18,540 nucleotides of DNA from an uncultured bacterium (GCA_905214315.1 CAJMLN010000040.1:1-18540), one strand, 5' to 3'. Positions 1 through 8,506 are shown, counted from the stretch's first letter. Notes: a model not told the origin generated them from the letters alone. Translations and numbers: made by a program.

Positions 1-633
1 AGTGCTTATTGGAAAAGGTAATAAATATTTTTTTATTTTCTCACCTTTCCATCCTGAGGTTATTTCATAATATTCCGTGTTGGAATCTCCTACGGTAATT
101 TCTTTATCTGAAATTGTTCCATCCTTATTTAAAATATGTACAATTGCCATATCACCGTTTCCTGTAATGGTTACTGCTTTTTTGCTGAGCATAATACAAT
201 CAGGAATTTCTTTGACCATTACCCAAAACGTTCCCGGAAAATGATTGGGGACATCGGCCTGGTTTCCGGTGGAATATGCCGCCCGATAGGTGCCCTGTCC
301 GGTACCCGGACTTTCAATCATTTGTGCCGGCCAGGTAATTTCCAAATTCTGATAATTAAAAGTAACATACCCTTGCTCACCAACAGCAAAATTATTAGAA
401 CTTTCCAAATCTCCAAAGAGATACAGAACGCCGCCGGTAGAATTTCCCCGAAAGGATTTTTTAATTTGAAGCGTTCCTTTCACTGCGGCTGTCTCTTCAT
501 ATTCTCCCGCTTCCGGATAACTTTTCTGCGGCGGAAGCACACTTGCAAAATCCCCATATCCGGCACATCCCACCGCCATGAAAGCAAGCAGCAAAAACAT
601 TGCTGCCGCAATAAATTTTATGAAATTTTTGAT
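1..633 (-). CDS. Putative secreted lipoprotein, C-terminus cut by window edge, non-canonical ATC start position
   Basis: The reading frame is open from 633 to the window edge (211 codons, no stop). Its N-terminus looks like a lipoprotein signal: a short basic stretch with Lys2 and Lys6, a hydrophobic core, then Ala-Val-Gly-Cys with the lipid-acceptor Cys at residue 23, followed by a mature region starting AGYGDF. The rest is beta-rich (many Thr, Gly, Val) and matches no family I recognise. A GGGAGG ribosome-binding site sits 8 bases before codon 1, but that codon is ATC, not ATG. The first ATG in frame (ending at 600) would drop both lysines and has no ribosome-binding site. The frame starts 15 bases after the GH99-like gene, so the two are probably one operon. 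It could be a start-codon mutant, a rare ATC start or a sequence error. Function unknown; surface binding of a glycan is only a guess from its neighbour. Confidence 0.6.
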   Translation of the reverse strand, partial: MKNFIKFIAAAMFLLLAFMAVGCAGYGDFASVLPPQKSYPEAGEYEETAAVKGTLQIKKSFRGNSTGGVLYLFGDLESSNNFAVGEQGYVTFNYQNLEITWPAQMIESPGTGQGTYRAAYSTGNQADVPNHFPGTFWVMVKEIPDCIMLSKKAVTITGNGDMAIVHILNKDGTISDKEITVGDSNTEYYEITSGWKGEKIKKYLLPFPIST

Positions 634-648
634 AGCGGTTGCCTCCCT

Positions 649-1638
649 TTATCTATTGCATTTTCTCAGGACTTTTCTAATGGCATCAAGCCTTACAGGA
701 TGACCGTAATCTTCCATCTCTTTTAATGTCGGCATAATCCACCCGCCCTCATCATTCTCATTCCAAGCATAAATAATCACAGAATTGGCCGGAGAATTTT
801 CCACATTTTTTTTGCACCATTTTACGGCAGCCTCCAAGTGCTGTGCAATTTCGAAATCAGTTGCCTGATACGTATAGTTAGTGGGATAAGAATTTGTAGA
901 TTTAAATTCCCAGGTAACCGGATGAAAATATCTGGGGCGTTTATCCCAGCCTGTAGTTACGGTGGGAATTACCGGCATTTTACCTTCGTCGCGATCATGA
1001 TCCCAGCGCTTACGCTCCCTTTTTGCAAGTTCCTCATACAGCACGCCATTCTCTGCTCCGTTTGCATAACAGCTGACGCCGTCGGCACCGATCTGCTGGG
1101 CCGTTTCCCATACGTTTCCCCATCCCATATAATAAATACAGGGATCCTTTACACCGCCTTCCGCACAAAGCTTCCGCAGTGTATCAGCAAATTTGCGGTC
1201 ACCGCCGAACATATATACCAGCGGCCTGCCGCCGCATACCTTTTGAAAATTCTCCTGTTTCATCTCCTCAACCAGTACCGGGCCGTCCGTATTAAAATCA
1301 AACCCGCCCACGCAAAGGATCGGGCACCATTTTACATCATTTTTATGCTCGCTTGCCTGATACAGCAGTCTCGCTGAATCCAGTCCGCCGTCTACAGTAT
1401 GCTTATACCAGCAAAACGCCCAATAATCAATCCCGGCATCTTTTGCCAATGCAATTTCTTTATCAATAATCTCCTGGCTGTAAGGTGGAATAAAAACATT
1501 GTCATTGCCTATAATTTCAGCATAAAACGGGAGGCGGAAATGAAACCGCTGCAATGAAAGCGTTGCGCGTACCTGCGGGCCGATATCAATCGTTCCCCAA
1601 GCGTCCCATCGAATAGCGCCAATTAATGTTTTTTCCAT
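649..1638 (-). CDS. GH99-like / WbsX-type glycan-active protein
   Basis: This 329-residue protein has features of the Glyco_tran_WbsX / GH99-like (beta/alpha)8 group. Residues 64-80 (LAKDAGIDYWAFCWYKH) resemble the conserved segment where the family places an aromatic-rich strand after an alpha helix. Residues 291-298 read AWNENDEG, a variant of the family's A-W-N-E-W-x-E-G motif near the C-terminus. Members are called glycosyltransferases in O-antigen loci but are related to endo-alpha-mannosidases, so the reaction is uncertain. There is no signal peptide, so it should act in the cytoplasm. The start is supported by GAGG 8 bases upstream and a near-consensus promoter at 1674-1701. The lipoprotein frame follows after 15 bases. 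Given the GH78-like enzyme elsewhere in the window, a glycoside-processing role is more likely than surface polysaccharide synthesis, but this is inference. Confidence 0.75.
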   Translation of the reverse strand: MEKTLIGAIRWDAWGTIDIGPQVRATLSLQRFHFRLPFYAEIIGNDNVFIPPYSQEIIDKEIALAKDAGIDYWAFCWYKHTVDGGLDSARLLYQASEHKNDVKWCPILCVGGFDFNTDGPVLVEEMKQENFQKVCGGRPLVYMFGGDRKFADTLRKLCAEGGVKDPCIYYMGWGNVWETAQQIGADGVSCYANGAENGVLYEELAKRERKRWDHDRDEGKMPVIPTVTTGWDKRPRYFHPVTWEFKSTNSYPTNYTYQATDFEIAQHLEAAVKWCKKNVENSPANSVIIYAWNENDEGGWIMPTLKEMEDYGHPVRLDAIRKVLRKCNR

Positions 1639-1673
1639 TTTATTTACCTCTATATCATTATTTTATACGTACT

Positions 1674-1701
1674 ATTATACATTTTATATGAATATTTTCA
1701 A
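1674..1701 (-). promoter_or_regulatory. Sigma-A type promoter for the GH99-like gene
   Basis: On the minus strand, TTGAAA (1701-1696) and TATAAT (1679-1674) are separated by 16 bases. Transcription would begin near 1667, about 28 bases before the ATG. It is back to back with the rlmD promoter. Confidence 0.65.
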
Positions 1702-1745
1702 GCAAAAATCTTTTTCTTCACAAAATATTTACATAGCATAAATCA

Positions 1746-1774
1746 TTGACCGTAAATGCGCTATGCCTTATAAT
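1746..1774 (+). promoter_or_regulatory. Sigma-A type promoter for rlmD
   Basis: TTGACC (1746-1751), a 17-base spacer and a perfect TATAAT (1769-1774). Transcription would begin near 1781, leaving a leader of about 23 bases that contains GGAG at 1791-1794. This is one of the strongest promoters in the window by consensus, as expected for a housekeeping gene. Confidence 0.8.
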
Positions 1775-1803
1775 ACTGATAAAAACAAACGGAGAAAACA
1801 TCC

Positions 1804-3159
1804 ATGAAAAAAAACGAAATTTATTCTATAACCATTGATGCTCTGAACAGCGATGGCGCCGGTGTGGGCCGCTTGGAAGGAGAAGTGGTTTTTGTTCCGT
1901 ACGCTCTGCCGGGTGAAACAGTGAAAATACAGATTATCAAAACAGCAAAAAATTACGCCGTAGGGAAATTGCTCAAAATTATGCTCCCTTCAAAAGAAAG
2001 AGTTTCTCCGCCCTGTCCTTATTTTTATCGCTGCGGCGGGTGCGATTTTCAGCATCTGGAATATTCCGCGCAGCTTTCCCTGAAAACCTCCTCTGCACTG
2101 AAAAACCTGCAAAAGCTCTCGGGCCTTGCGCTTACCTGCAACCGTATCATTCCGGCAGAGCCCGTTTGGAATTACCGCAACAAAGCGCAGTTTCCTATCG
2201 GAATCGCCAAGACCGGAGAACCCGTTCTCGGTTTTTTTGCACCGCGCAGCCATACACTTATTCCGATTGAACGTTGTATGCTTCAGCAGGAAAATTGCAA
2301 CCTCATTATTCCGGCGATAAAAAAAGCGCTTAACGCTTCCGGCAATTCGATTTATGACGAAAACACGCACAGCGGTACCCTGCGGCATTGCATTGTACGC
2401 GCGGGCAAATACGGCCTGATGGTGATTTTAGTAACCAACGGCAGTTTAAAAAAAGCAGAGCTCTTCAGCCGCATACTACGGGAAGGATTTCCCCAAATGA
2501 CAGCTTTAATACAAAACATCAACACACAAAAAGGAAACATCATTTTAGGAAAAGAATGCCGCGTGCTTTGGGGAAACGGTTTTATTGAGGACGAGCTCTG
2601 CGGTATTCGTTTCCGCCTGAAGCCGCTGGCTTTTCTGCAGGTCAACTCTTTTCAAGCGCAAAAGCTGTATGCGCGCGTAGCCGAGCTTGCCGACCTTACG
2701 GGAAAGGAAACGGTTTTTGACGCTTACTGCGGCATTGGCGTCATGAGCCTGATGCTGGCAAAAAAAGCACGCAAAGTAGTCGGCGTTGAAATCGTTCCCG
2801 AAGCGATTGAAACGGCCAGGGAATCTGCGTTATTTAACGGTATTCTAAACGCCGAGTTTCATGCGGGAGCCTGTGAGGAAATTCTGCCGGAACTGATAAA
2901 GCAAGGCCAAACTCCGGATATTTTAGTGGTAGATCCTCCGCGGGCAGGCTGTGAGCAGAGCCTGCTGGAGACCGTGGCGCAGTCGGATATTCCCAGAATC
3001 ATCTATGTTTCCTGCAATCCCGCCACGCTGGCCAGAGATATCAAAATCCTTGCGCAATACGGCTACCATGCCTCGCCCGTTACCTTTGTAGATATGTTCT
3101 GCCAAACCAAGCATGTTGAAACGGTTGTATTGATGTCAAAAACGAATGCCGGGTGCTGA
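1804..3159 (+). CDS. rlmD: 23S rRNA (uracil-C5)-methyltransferase, RlmD/RlmCD type
   Basis: This 451-residue TrmA/RumA-family enzyme transfers a methyl group from S-adenosylmethionine to C5 of uridines in 23S rRNA. Residues 1-60 form a TRAM RNA-binding domain. C71, C77, C80 and C158 fit the 4Fe-4S cluster ligands of the family. The methyltransferase fold includes D306-A-Y-C-G-I-G (SAM binding), D377-P-P-R-A-G-C and the catalytic Cys404 in VSCNPATLARD, with Glu439 the probable general base. Length is normal and the frame intact, including eight consecutive A at codons 2-4. In Bacillus the homologue (RlmCD) modifies two positions, U747 and U1939, whereas Gram-negative species split the job, so the single-site name rlmD may understate its role. 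Transcribed from its own promoter; a broken MmcQ/YjbR-type gene follows 68 bases downstream. Confidence 0.93.
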   Translation: MKKNEIYSITIDALNSDGAGVGRLEGEVVFVPYALPGETVKIQIIKTAKNYAVGKLLKIMLPSKERVSPPCPYFYRCGGCDFQHLEYSAQLSLKTSSALKNLQKLSGLALTCNRIIPAEPVWNYRNKAQFPIGIAKTGEPVLGFFAPRSHTLIPIERCMLQQENCNLIIPAIKKALNASGNSIYDENTHSGTLRHCIVRAGKYGLMVILVTNGSLKKAELFSRILREGFPQMTALIQNINTQKGNIILGKECRVLWGNGFIEDELCGIRFRLKPLAFLQVNSFQAQKLYARVAELADLTGKETVFDAYCGIGVMSLMLAKKARKVVGVEIVPEAIETARESALFNGILNAEFHAGACEEILPELIKQGQTPDILVVDPPRAGCEQSLLETVAQSDIPRIIYVSCNPATLARDIKILAQYGYHASPVTFVDMFCQTKHVETVVLMSKTNAGC

Positions 3160-3227
3160 ATCCTTTCTGCTTCTCCGGTATTGTACGGTCAGAATAGATA
3201 GCAGAAAAAAATGGAAGGAGAACAAAC

Positions 3228-3647
3228 ATGGATCCGATAAACAGAATATTGAAACGCAAAAAAGTAAATTTCTCAAAATTGCTTCCGTTTGGTTTTAAAA
3301 AAATGGAAATCTCTATACATACTATTGTGATGAATTAGAATTTCTGTGGCAGAAATTTCCTGATAATGCTGTATGGCGGCGAAAAGACAATAAAAAGTGG
3401 TATGGCGCACTGCTTACGGTCTCCAAAGAGAAACTCGGACTTCCCTCAAAGGAAACAACGGAAATTATTGATTTGCGCCTGGAACCGGATAAAATAGCTT
3501 CTCAAATTGACCGCGTGAGATACTTTCCGGGCTGGCACATGAATAAAAAAAAGCTGGTATACCATCATTCTGGACGGCAGTGTTGAAACTGCGGAGATAT
3601 GCAGCAGAATACACAATAGCTTTTTACTGGCACAAAAATCAAAATAG
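3228..3647 (+). pseudogene. MmcQ/YjbR-family (DUF419) gene with two opposing frameshifts
   Basis: A good ribosome-binding site (AAGGAG, 3215-3220) precedes ATG 3228, but the frame stops at TAG 3336-3338 after 36 codons. Joining frames gives a complete 139-residue MmcQ/YjbR-like protein: a basic N-terminus, then FPDNAVWRRKDNKKWYG, a middle with EKLGLP, FPGWHMNKK-SW and LDGSVE near the end, and a stop at 3645-3647. The joins fall exactly in poly-A runs. A7 at 3297-3303 is one base too short, and A8 at 3545-3552 is one base too long. The net length (420 bases) remains a multiple of three. The family has a DNA-binding-like fold of uncertain function. Either it is a recent pseudogene made by slippage, or it carries two sequencing errors. 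Translation rescue by polymerase slippage is a further possibility. Confidence 0.85.
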
Positions 3648-3715
3648 GCGTTTTTTCAAAGGGCCTTACCCAAACAGCCACTATAAATTTTCCATAAAAA
3701 CAGGGATATCTTTTT

Positions 3716-3731
3716 AAAAAATTTTTTGAGG
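3716..3731 (+). promoter_or_regulatory. A6T6 tract and ribosome-binding site before the helicase
   Basis: AAAAAATTTTTT (3716-3727) is a perfect A/T palindrome directly followed by GAGG (3728-3731), 8 bases before ATG 3740. The tract would be intrinsically bent. No convincing promoter was found in 3648-3739, so the helicase may be read through from rlmD. Confidence 0.45.
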
Positions 3732-3739
3732 TTAGATTT

Positions 3740-6418
3740 ATGAATTTATATGACTCCGTACTCTCCTTCCGGGGAACCTGGCGTACGTATCAGGCGCGTG
3801 TACTCAATGCCTCGGAAACCTATTTAATGGACAAAAAAATCCATATTGTCGCCGCACCGGGAGCGGGAAAAACAACGCTAGGAATTGAACTGATCCGCCG
3901 TTCCGGAAAGCCCTGCCTGATCCTCTCCCCCAGAATCGTAATCCGTCAGCAATGGCTGGAGCGTATTGAATCCGCGTTTCTTTCCCAAAACCTTTCTCCG
4001 GAAGACTATCTTTCCAACGATATCCAAAAACCAAAGCTGATCACCTCTATCACCTATCAAACACTTTTTTGCGGAATGACGCAATACCAGGGAACGGAAA
4101 AGGAAGAGGACTCTGCCTATACCGAGGAAGTAAATTTTTCGGGGTTTCAGCTGCTGCAGACTGTAAAGGATGCCGGAATTCAGGTAATTTGTTTAGACGA
4201 ATGCCATCACTTAAAAAATGAATGGTGGAAAGCCCTGGAAAGCTTTATGCAGGAAATGAGCGACTGCACCGTGATTTCCCTTACCGCCACACCGCCCTAC
4301 GATTCCACTCCCGCCCAATGGGAACGCTATTGCAGCATGTGCGGTCCGGTGGATGAGGAAATTTCCGTGCCCGAGCTGGTAAAGGAAGGCAGCCTGTGTC
4401 CGCACCAGGACTATGTTTATTTCAATTATCCCTCCAAAGAGGAAGAAGAAATGATTGAGGGCTTTCGTCAGCGCGCCGAGGCCATGTTCCTGCGCCTGAT
4501 GGAGGACAATGAGCTGACCAAAGCAATACAAACCCATCAGGCGCTGCCAAGAGCCGACCGTTTTGCGGATTCCATGCTGGAAAAACCCGGCTATCTTTCA
4601 GCGCTTCTGATTTTCTGCCAGGCAAAAAAAATCGCATTTGCAAAGGACTGGCTGCGGCTGCTTCAGGTAAAAGAAATGCCGGAGATGTCCGCAAAATGGA
4701 TGGAATTGCTGCTGCAGGGCTTTTTATACGAGGATACCGACAGCTATGCTTGCGAAGAAGCCCTGCGGGAACGCCTGATAAAAGAACTAAAAGCTTACGG
4801 CCTTGTTGAAAAAAAACAGGTAAGCTTTTTAATGAACCGAAAAATAGAAAAGGCCCTGATCAACAGTGCCGGCAAGCTCAAAAGCATTCAAACCATCGCG
4901 CAGGCAGAATTTACAAGCCTGAACGACTCCCTGCGAATGCTGATTCTTACCGACTATATCCGCAAAGAGCAGCTGCAAAGATTAGGGGATCTTTCACAGC
5001 AGCCTGACAGCATCGGCGTTCTGCCCATTTTTGAATTGCTCAGAAGGAAGAACTGTCCCTGGCGGCTTGGCGTTCTCTGCGGCAGCCTGATTCTCCTTCC
5101 CGAAACAGCGCTCCGCGGCCTGGAGGAAGCCGCAAAGGCGGCAGGATACTACGAACCGCTGCGCGTAAAATCCCTGTACGACGCTCAGGGAAATCCCCTT
5201 GGTTACAGCGAGCTTGAAATTCAGGGCAAAATTCATATTTATGCACAGATCGTTACCAAGCTGTTTGAGCAGGGACTCATACAGATCCTGATCGGAACCA
5301 AGTCCCTTTTAGGGGAAGGCTGGGATTCCCCCTGTATCAATTCCCTGATTTTAGCCAGCTTTGTAGGTTCCTTCGTTTTAAGCAATCAGATGCGCGGCCG
5401 CGCAATCCGCACCATGCCGGGGAATCCCGAAAAAACCAGCAATATCTGGCATCTGATCTGCCTTTCTCCCAAAGCTGAGCAGCGAGAAAAAAAGAAACTC
5501 GGCCTTTCCGACGCCGAACTCTCTGAAGACTATGATATGCTAAAACGCCGTATGGAGGGCTTTTTCGGCGTCAGCTATGACGGCACTTCGATCGAAAACG
5601 GAATAGACCGCTTAAATATCATCCGTCCTCCCTATTCTCCCGCCCACATCAAAGAGATCAATGAAGCAATGCTGCAAAAGGCCGGAGAACGCAAAAAGCT
5701 CTCGGAACAGTGGCATAACGCGGTTTTCCTGCATGAGCAAATGGAGACAACGGAAGAATGCACCATGAATAAAGAACCGCTGCAGAGCGGCGCACTGTTT
5801 TTTCATGCCGCATTTTACATAGCTCTTTTACTGGCGGCTGAGATCAGCGCAGCTCTTCTCTTTTTAGGCGCCGGTATGAAATCGCTGTTCGCCGTAATTA
5901 CGGTCTGTTTTGTCACTCTGCTTCTCTGGATCGGCGTAAAGGTGCTGAAGCACCGCAGTCCGTTAAAACGGCTGCAGCAGATAGGTCAGGGCGTCTTAAC
6001 CGCGCTGGTACGGTCAGGACAAATTACCTCTTCCTGCCGGGTGGATGCCGATAATCTGCAAGGAATTTTTTACGGAATATGCCTGACCGGCGGAACTGCC
6101 CGGGAAAAGAATGTTTTTGCCTGCTGCATGGAAGAGCTGCTGCAGCCGGTGGATAACCAGCGCTACCTGCTCCATTCCAAAAAAGGAAGCTTTGCTCTGG
6201 CAAACTATTATTGTGTGCCCTCTCTGTTTGCCAAAACAAAAGAAGCGGCGACCTTGTTTCAAAAAGCCTTAGAACCCCATATCGGAAAATATAATTTAAT
6301 CTATACCCGAAGCATTCAAGGACGGGCAATCCTGCTGAAAGCCCGCACCAAAGCATTTGCCAACCGCAATCAACGGATATTGCAGCGCAAGAAAAAAGTA
6401 AAAGGAATCCTGGAATGA
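3740..6418 (+). CDS. SF2 DEAD/DEAH-type helicase with predicted C-terminal membrane hairpin
   Basis: This 892-residue protein has intact superfamily II motifs. Walker A is A39-P-G-A-G-K44-T-T, motif Ia lies around residues 61-72 (ILSPRIVIRQQW), Walker B is D153-E-C-H156, motif III T182-A-T-P-P, motif V G519-T-K to G525-E-G-W-D529, and motif VI Q550-M-R-G-R554-A-I-R557. It should therefore bind and hydrolyse ATP and move on nucleic acid. About 200 mostly helical residues (roughly 225-425) lie between the two RecA lobes. After residue 600 comes a charged linker, then two strongly hydrophobic segments (about 687-712 and 714-736) typical of a membrane hairpin. A soluble domain of about 150 residues ends in a very basic tail. 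I do not recognise this last domain. The N-terminal lobe resembles the type III restriction/XPB-like group, but no nuclease domain or methylase gene is present. Function unknown. Confidence 0.85.
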   Translation: MNLYDSVLSFRGTWRTYQARVLNASETYLMDKKIHIVAAPGAGKTTLGIELIRRSGKPCLILSPRIVIRQQWLERIESAFLSQNLSPEDYLSNDIQKPKLITSITYQTLFCGMTQYQGTEKEEDSAYTEEVNFSGFQLLQTVKDAGIQVICLDECHHLKNEWWKALESFMQEMSDCTVISLTATPPYDSTPAQWERYCSMCGPVDEEISVPELVKEGSLCPHQDYVYFNYPSKEEEEMIEGFRQRAEAMFLRLMEDNELTKAIQTHQALPRADRFADSMLEKPGYLSALLIFCQAKKIAFAKDWLRLLQVKEMPEMSAKWMELLLQGFLYEDTDSYACEEALRERLIKELKAYGLVEKKQVSFLMNRKIEKALINSAGKLKSIQTIAQAEFTSLNDSLRMLILTDYIRKEQLQRLGDLSQQPDSIGVLPIFELLRRKNCPWRLGVLCGSLILLPETALRGLEEAAKAAGYYEPLRVKSLYDAQGNPLGYSELEIQGKIHIYAQIVTKLFEQGLIQILIGTKSLLGEGWDSPCINSLILASFVGSFVLSNQMRGRAIRTMPGNPEKTSNIWHLICLSPKAEQREKKKLGLSDAELSEDYDMLKRRMEGFFGVSYDGTSIENGIDRLNIIRPPYSPAHIKEINEAMLQKAGERKKLSEQWHNAVFLHEQMETTEECTMNKEPLQSGALFFHAAFYIALLLAAEISAALLFLGAGMKSLFAVITVCFVTLLLWIGVKVLKHRSPLKRLQQIGQGVLTALVRSGQITSSCRVDADNLQGIFYGICLTGGTAREKNVFACCMEELLQPVDNQRYLLHSKKGSFALANYYCVPSLFAKTKEAATLFQKALEPHIGKYNLIYTRSIQGRAILLKARTKAFANRNQRILQRKKKVKGILE

Positions 6419-6470
6419 ATAAGGTATTTTTTAAAAAAATCTATCTTATAACATAGACTAACATAAACGC

Positions 6471-6509
6471 AAAAAAACATATACGGTCCGTTTTTTTAAC
6501 GGACCGTAT
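6471..6509 (-). terminator. Intrinsic terminator of the two-gene oxidoreductase operon
   Basis: Perfect 10-base arms ATACGGTCCG (6481-6490) and CGGACCGTAT (6500-6509) enclose a 9-base loop. On the minus strand the stem is followed, after three bases, by seven U (complement of 6471-6477). It lies 7 bases past the stop of the gene ending at 6517. On the plus strand there is no U-run after the stem, so it should work poorly for the helicase transcript. Confidence 0.85.
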
Positions 6510-6516
6510 GCTGTGC

Positions 6517-7392
6517 TTATAGTCTTTCAGGCAAATGAATTTCTATTTCCTCCCCTTGCGTATAGGCTTTATGAATTGCATTAAGTAAAAAAACCGGGGT
6601 GATCAACTCCAAATATGATTTCGTCATTCTTTTCGTTTTCAGCATCGTTAAAAATTCCTGAAGTTCCGCACGGAAAACGGAAGGAAAGTCTTGCCCGCAC
6701 TCATGCCATGCCATTCCCTCAGTTCCGTAAACCGCGGCGGAATACCGATAGCTGTCATAATATAAGCAGGAAACGTCAAAGTTCTCATAGCAGCAGATCG
6801 CGGATACGCGCTTTTCATCTCTCCGTGCAATAACAGAGCGCACATCGCTGCCGAAAACTCCCAGCATCATTTGAATCAGATGCTGTGTGTAAAAGAAAAA
6901 TCCGCCGTATTCGTTCCGAAGATTTGCCGGCGCCGTAAATGTTCCGCCGCGAATCTCTCCTACGCTGTGATTTTCCACAAGGGTATGCAGTTTTTTAATA
7001 TTTTCATCAAATTCAAAGCAGCTTCCGCCGCAGAGCAGAGTGCCGTTTTCTTTCGCCAGGGAGGCCATTTCCCAGGCGTTTTCTTCCCGAATACAAAACG
7101 GCTTGTCGATAAAAGAAGGGATCCTCTTTTTAATATACGGCAAAGCATACCGGTAATGGTTGTCACCGTGGCGGGAAGTGAATACTGCGCCGTCTGCCTT
7201 ATTTAAAAATTCCATTGGATCTGCCGCAATATATGGTGTTCCCAGCTCTCTCATTTTATCATTGGCCTGCGCATCCGGTCCGAATGCTCCAATAAGTTCT
7301 AATTCCGGGAACATTCCCTTTTGTATCATCTCCGCAAACGTCCAGGCATGGGAATTTTCCGTTCCGATAATAGCAATTTTATATTTTTCCAT
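6517..7392 (-). CDS. Gfo/Idh/MocA-family NAD(P)-dependent oxidoreductase (short member)
   Basis: This is a 291-residue Gfo/Idh/MocA protein, shorter than the usual 330-390 residues of the family. The N-terminal Rossmann fold starts KIAIIGTENSHAW, a variant in which the glycine-rich loop reads G-x-x-x-S-H. Lys97 in DKPF corresponds to the family's EKP motif, which positions the nicotinamide and substrate. His171 (YTQHLIQMM) sits where members carry the catalytic histidine. Substrates are typically sugars, inositols or glycosides. It has no signal peptide. The gene starts 14 bases after the stop of the preceding oxidoreductase, with AAGGAG 8 bases before ATG, so the two are one operon. The unusual cofactor loop makes it likely to have a different substrate or cofactor preference from its partner. 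Confidence 0.85.
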   Translation of the reverse strand: MEKYKIAIIGTENSHAWTFAEMIQKGMFPELELIGAFGPDAQANDKMRELGTPYIAADPMEFLNKADGAVFTSRHGDNHYRYALPYIKKRIPSFIDKPFCIREENAWEMASLAKENGTLLCGGSCFEFDENIKKLHTLVENHSVGEIRGGTFTAPANLRNEYGGFFFYTQHLIQMMLGVFGSDVRSVIARRDEKRVSAICCYENFDVSCLYYDSYRYSAAVYGTEGMAWHECGQDFPSVFRAELQEFLTMLKTKRMTKSYLELITPVFLLNAIHKAYTQGEEIEIHLPERL

Positions 7393-7406
7393 TCCTATTT
7401 CTCCTT

Positions 7407-8474
7407 TTAACAGCGGATAGGCAAAGGGTTATCACCATGGATCCGTTCGGCCAGCTGAATTTGCTGTAATACCTGCCGGGCATTGATCTGCATGGGCTTT
7501 TTCTCCGTTAAATAATCATAAATCATCTGATAATATTTCCGTGTGCCTACGTCAAAAGCAGAGCCCTCCAAAACAATCTCTTCCTCTTTCCAGGGAAGCT
7601 GTTCCGAGCAATACTGCGGCCTTGCCTGAGAATCCATTAATGGCGTGAGTCTCAGCTTTTGTTCCGGAGCCTCGGCAGGATCAAAATATTTATATTGAAT
7701 TTTATGGACGTCGGCATTTAAGGAACCATACTTCGCCTGAATCCGGTAAGTGAAATCCGCATACGCGTTGCAGGAGGAAATTTCCAGATCAATCAGCGGT
7801 TTTCCGGGAGCGGTTAGCAGAATTTTGCAATAGTCTTCCGCATCGCCGAAAGTATTTACCGTATCCAGCCTGGAATAGAGAACCTGCGTTTTTTCATCAA
7901 ACTCCAGCAGATCCAGCGCCTGATCCATAGGATGCGGGCCGGTATTAAGCAGATTGCCGCCCCAAAACCGCTGCGAGCACTGCCAGTCCCACCGGCGGGC
8001 AAAGCCAGAAAACTGCAGGGAAATCTGTTTAATCTCCCCAAGCCTTCCCGATGCAAGAATTTCTTTGATTGCTGTATAATAAGGCGCAAAGCGAGATTGC
8101 TGAAAAACATTGACCATGACGCCCCTCTTCTCCGCCTTTTGAATCAGCTCCTGGCACCCCGCGCGATACCGCCCAAAGGGTTTTTCCACCACAACGGAAA
8201 AGCCGTGCTCTATCAAATCCAGAGTAACCGGATAATGCAGATAGGAATACAAAGCATTTACCACCAGATCAATATCTCTGTGCTCCAAAATATCCCGATA
8301 ATCCGCATATACATCACAGCCGAATTCCTGCTGTGCCCGCTCACGGCGCTCTTTCATTTCATCCACTACCGCTACGACTTTATACTGCCCGCTGGTATCC
8401 TTAAGGAAAAATTCTCCGTGAATATCGTGTCCGCTTCTTCCCTGCCCCAACAGCGCGATTCTTAACTGTTTCAT
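7407..8474 (-). CDS. Gfo/Idh/MocA-family NAD(P)-dependent oxidoreductase
   Basis: This 355-residue protein is of normal family length. The Rossmann loop is G10-Q-G-R-S-G. E97-K98-P99-F100-G is the classic EKP signature, and GGNLLNTGPHPMDQAL (172-187) contains His181 in the conserved C-terminal alpha/beta domain. It should oxidise or reduce a sugar-like alcohol with NAD(P). It is the first gene of a two-gene operon read from the promoter at 8507-8535, with GAGG 9 bases before ATG. It is divergent from an AraC-family regulator, a common arrangement when the regulator senses the substrate of the operon. Pairs of Gfo/Idh enzymes occur in oxidative sugar or glycoside pathways that go through keto intermediates. 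The exact substrate cannot be told from the sequence. Confidence 0.9.
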   Translation of the reverse strand: MKQLRIALLGQGRSGHDIHGEFFLKDTSGQYKVVAVVDEMKERRERAQQEFGCDVYADYRDILEHRDIDLVVNALYSYLHYPVTLDLIEHGFSVVVEKPFGRYRAGCQELIQKAEKRGVMVNVFQQSRFAPYYTAIKEILASGRLGEIKQISLQFSGFARRWDWQCSQRFWGGNLLNTGPHPMDQALDLLEFDEKTQVLYSRLDTVNTFGDAEDYCKILLTAPGKPLIDLEISSCNAYADFTYRIQAKYGSLNADVHKIQYKYFDPAEAPEQKLRLTPLMDSQARPQYCSEQLPWKEEEIVLEGSAFDVGTRKYYQMIYDYLTEKKPMQINARQVLQQIQLAERIHGDNPLPIRC

Positions 8475-8506
8475 ATTATTTCACCTCTAAAAATTTTAAC
8501 AGGGTT

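Noticed and set aside
136..726. 196-codon plus-strand frame opposite the lipoprotein and GH99-like genes
   Set aside because: No ribosome-binding site and no family pattern. It is the shadow of the minus-strand lipoprotein frame, which has a clear signal peptide and ribosome site.
3228..3338. 36-codon frame as an independent small protein
   Set aside because: Its sequence continues into the MmcQ/YjbR family after a one-base shift, so it is the front part of a broken gene.
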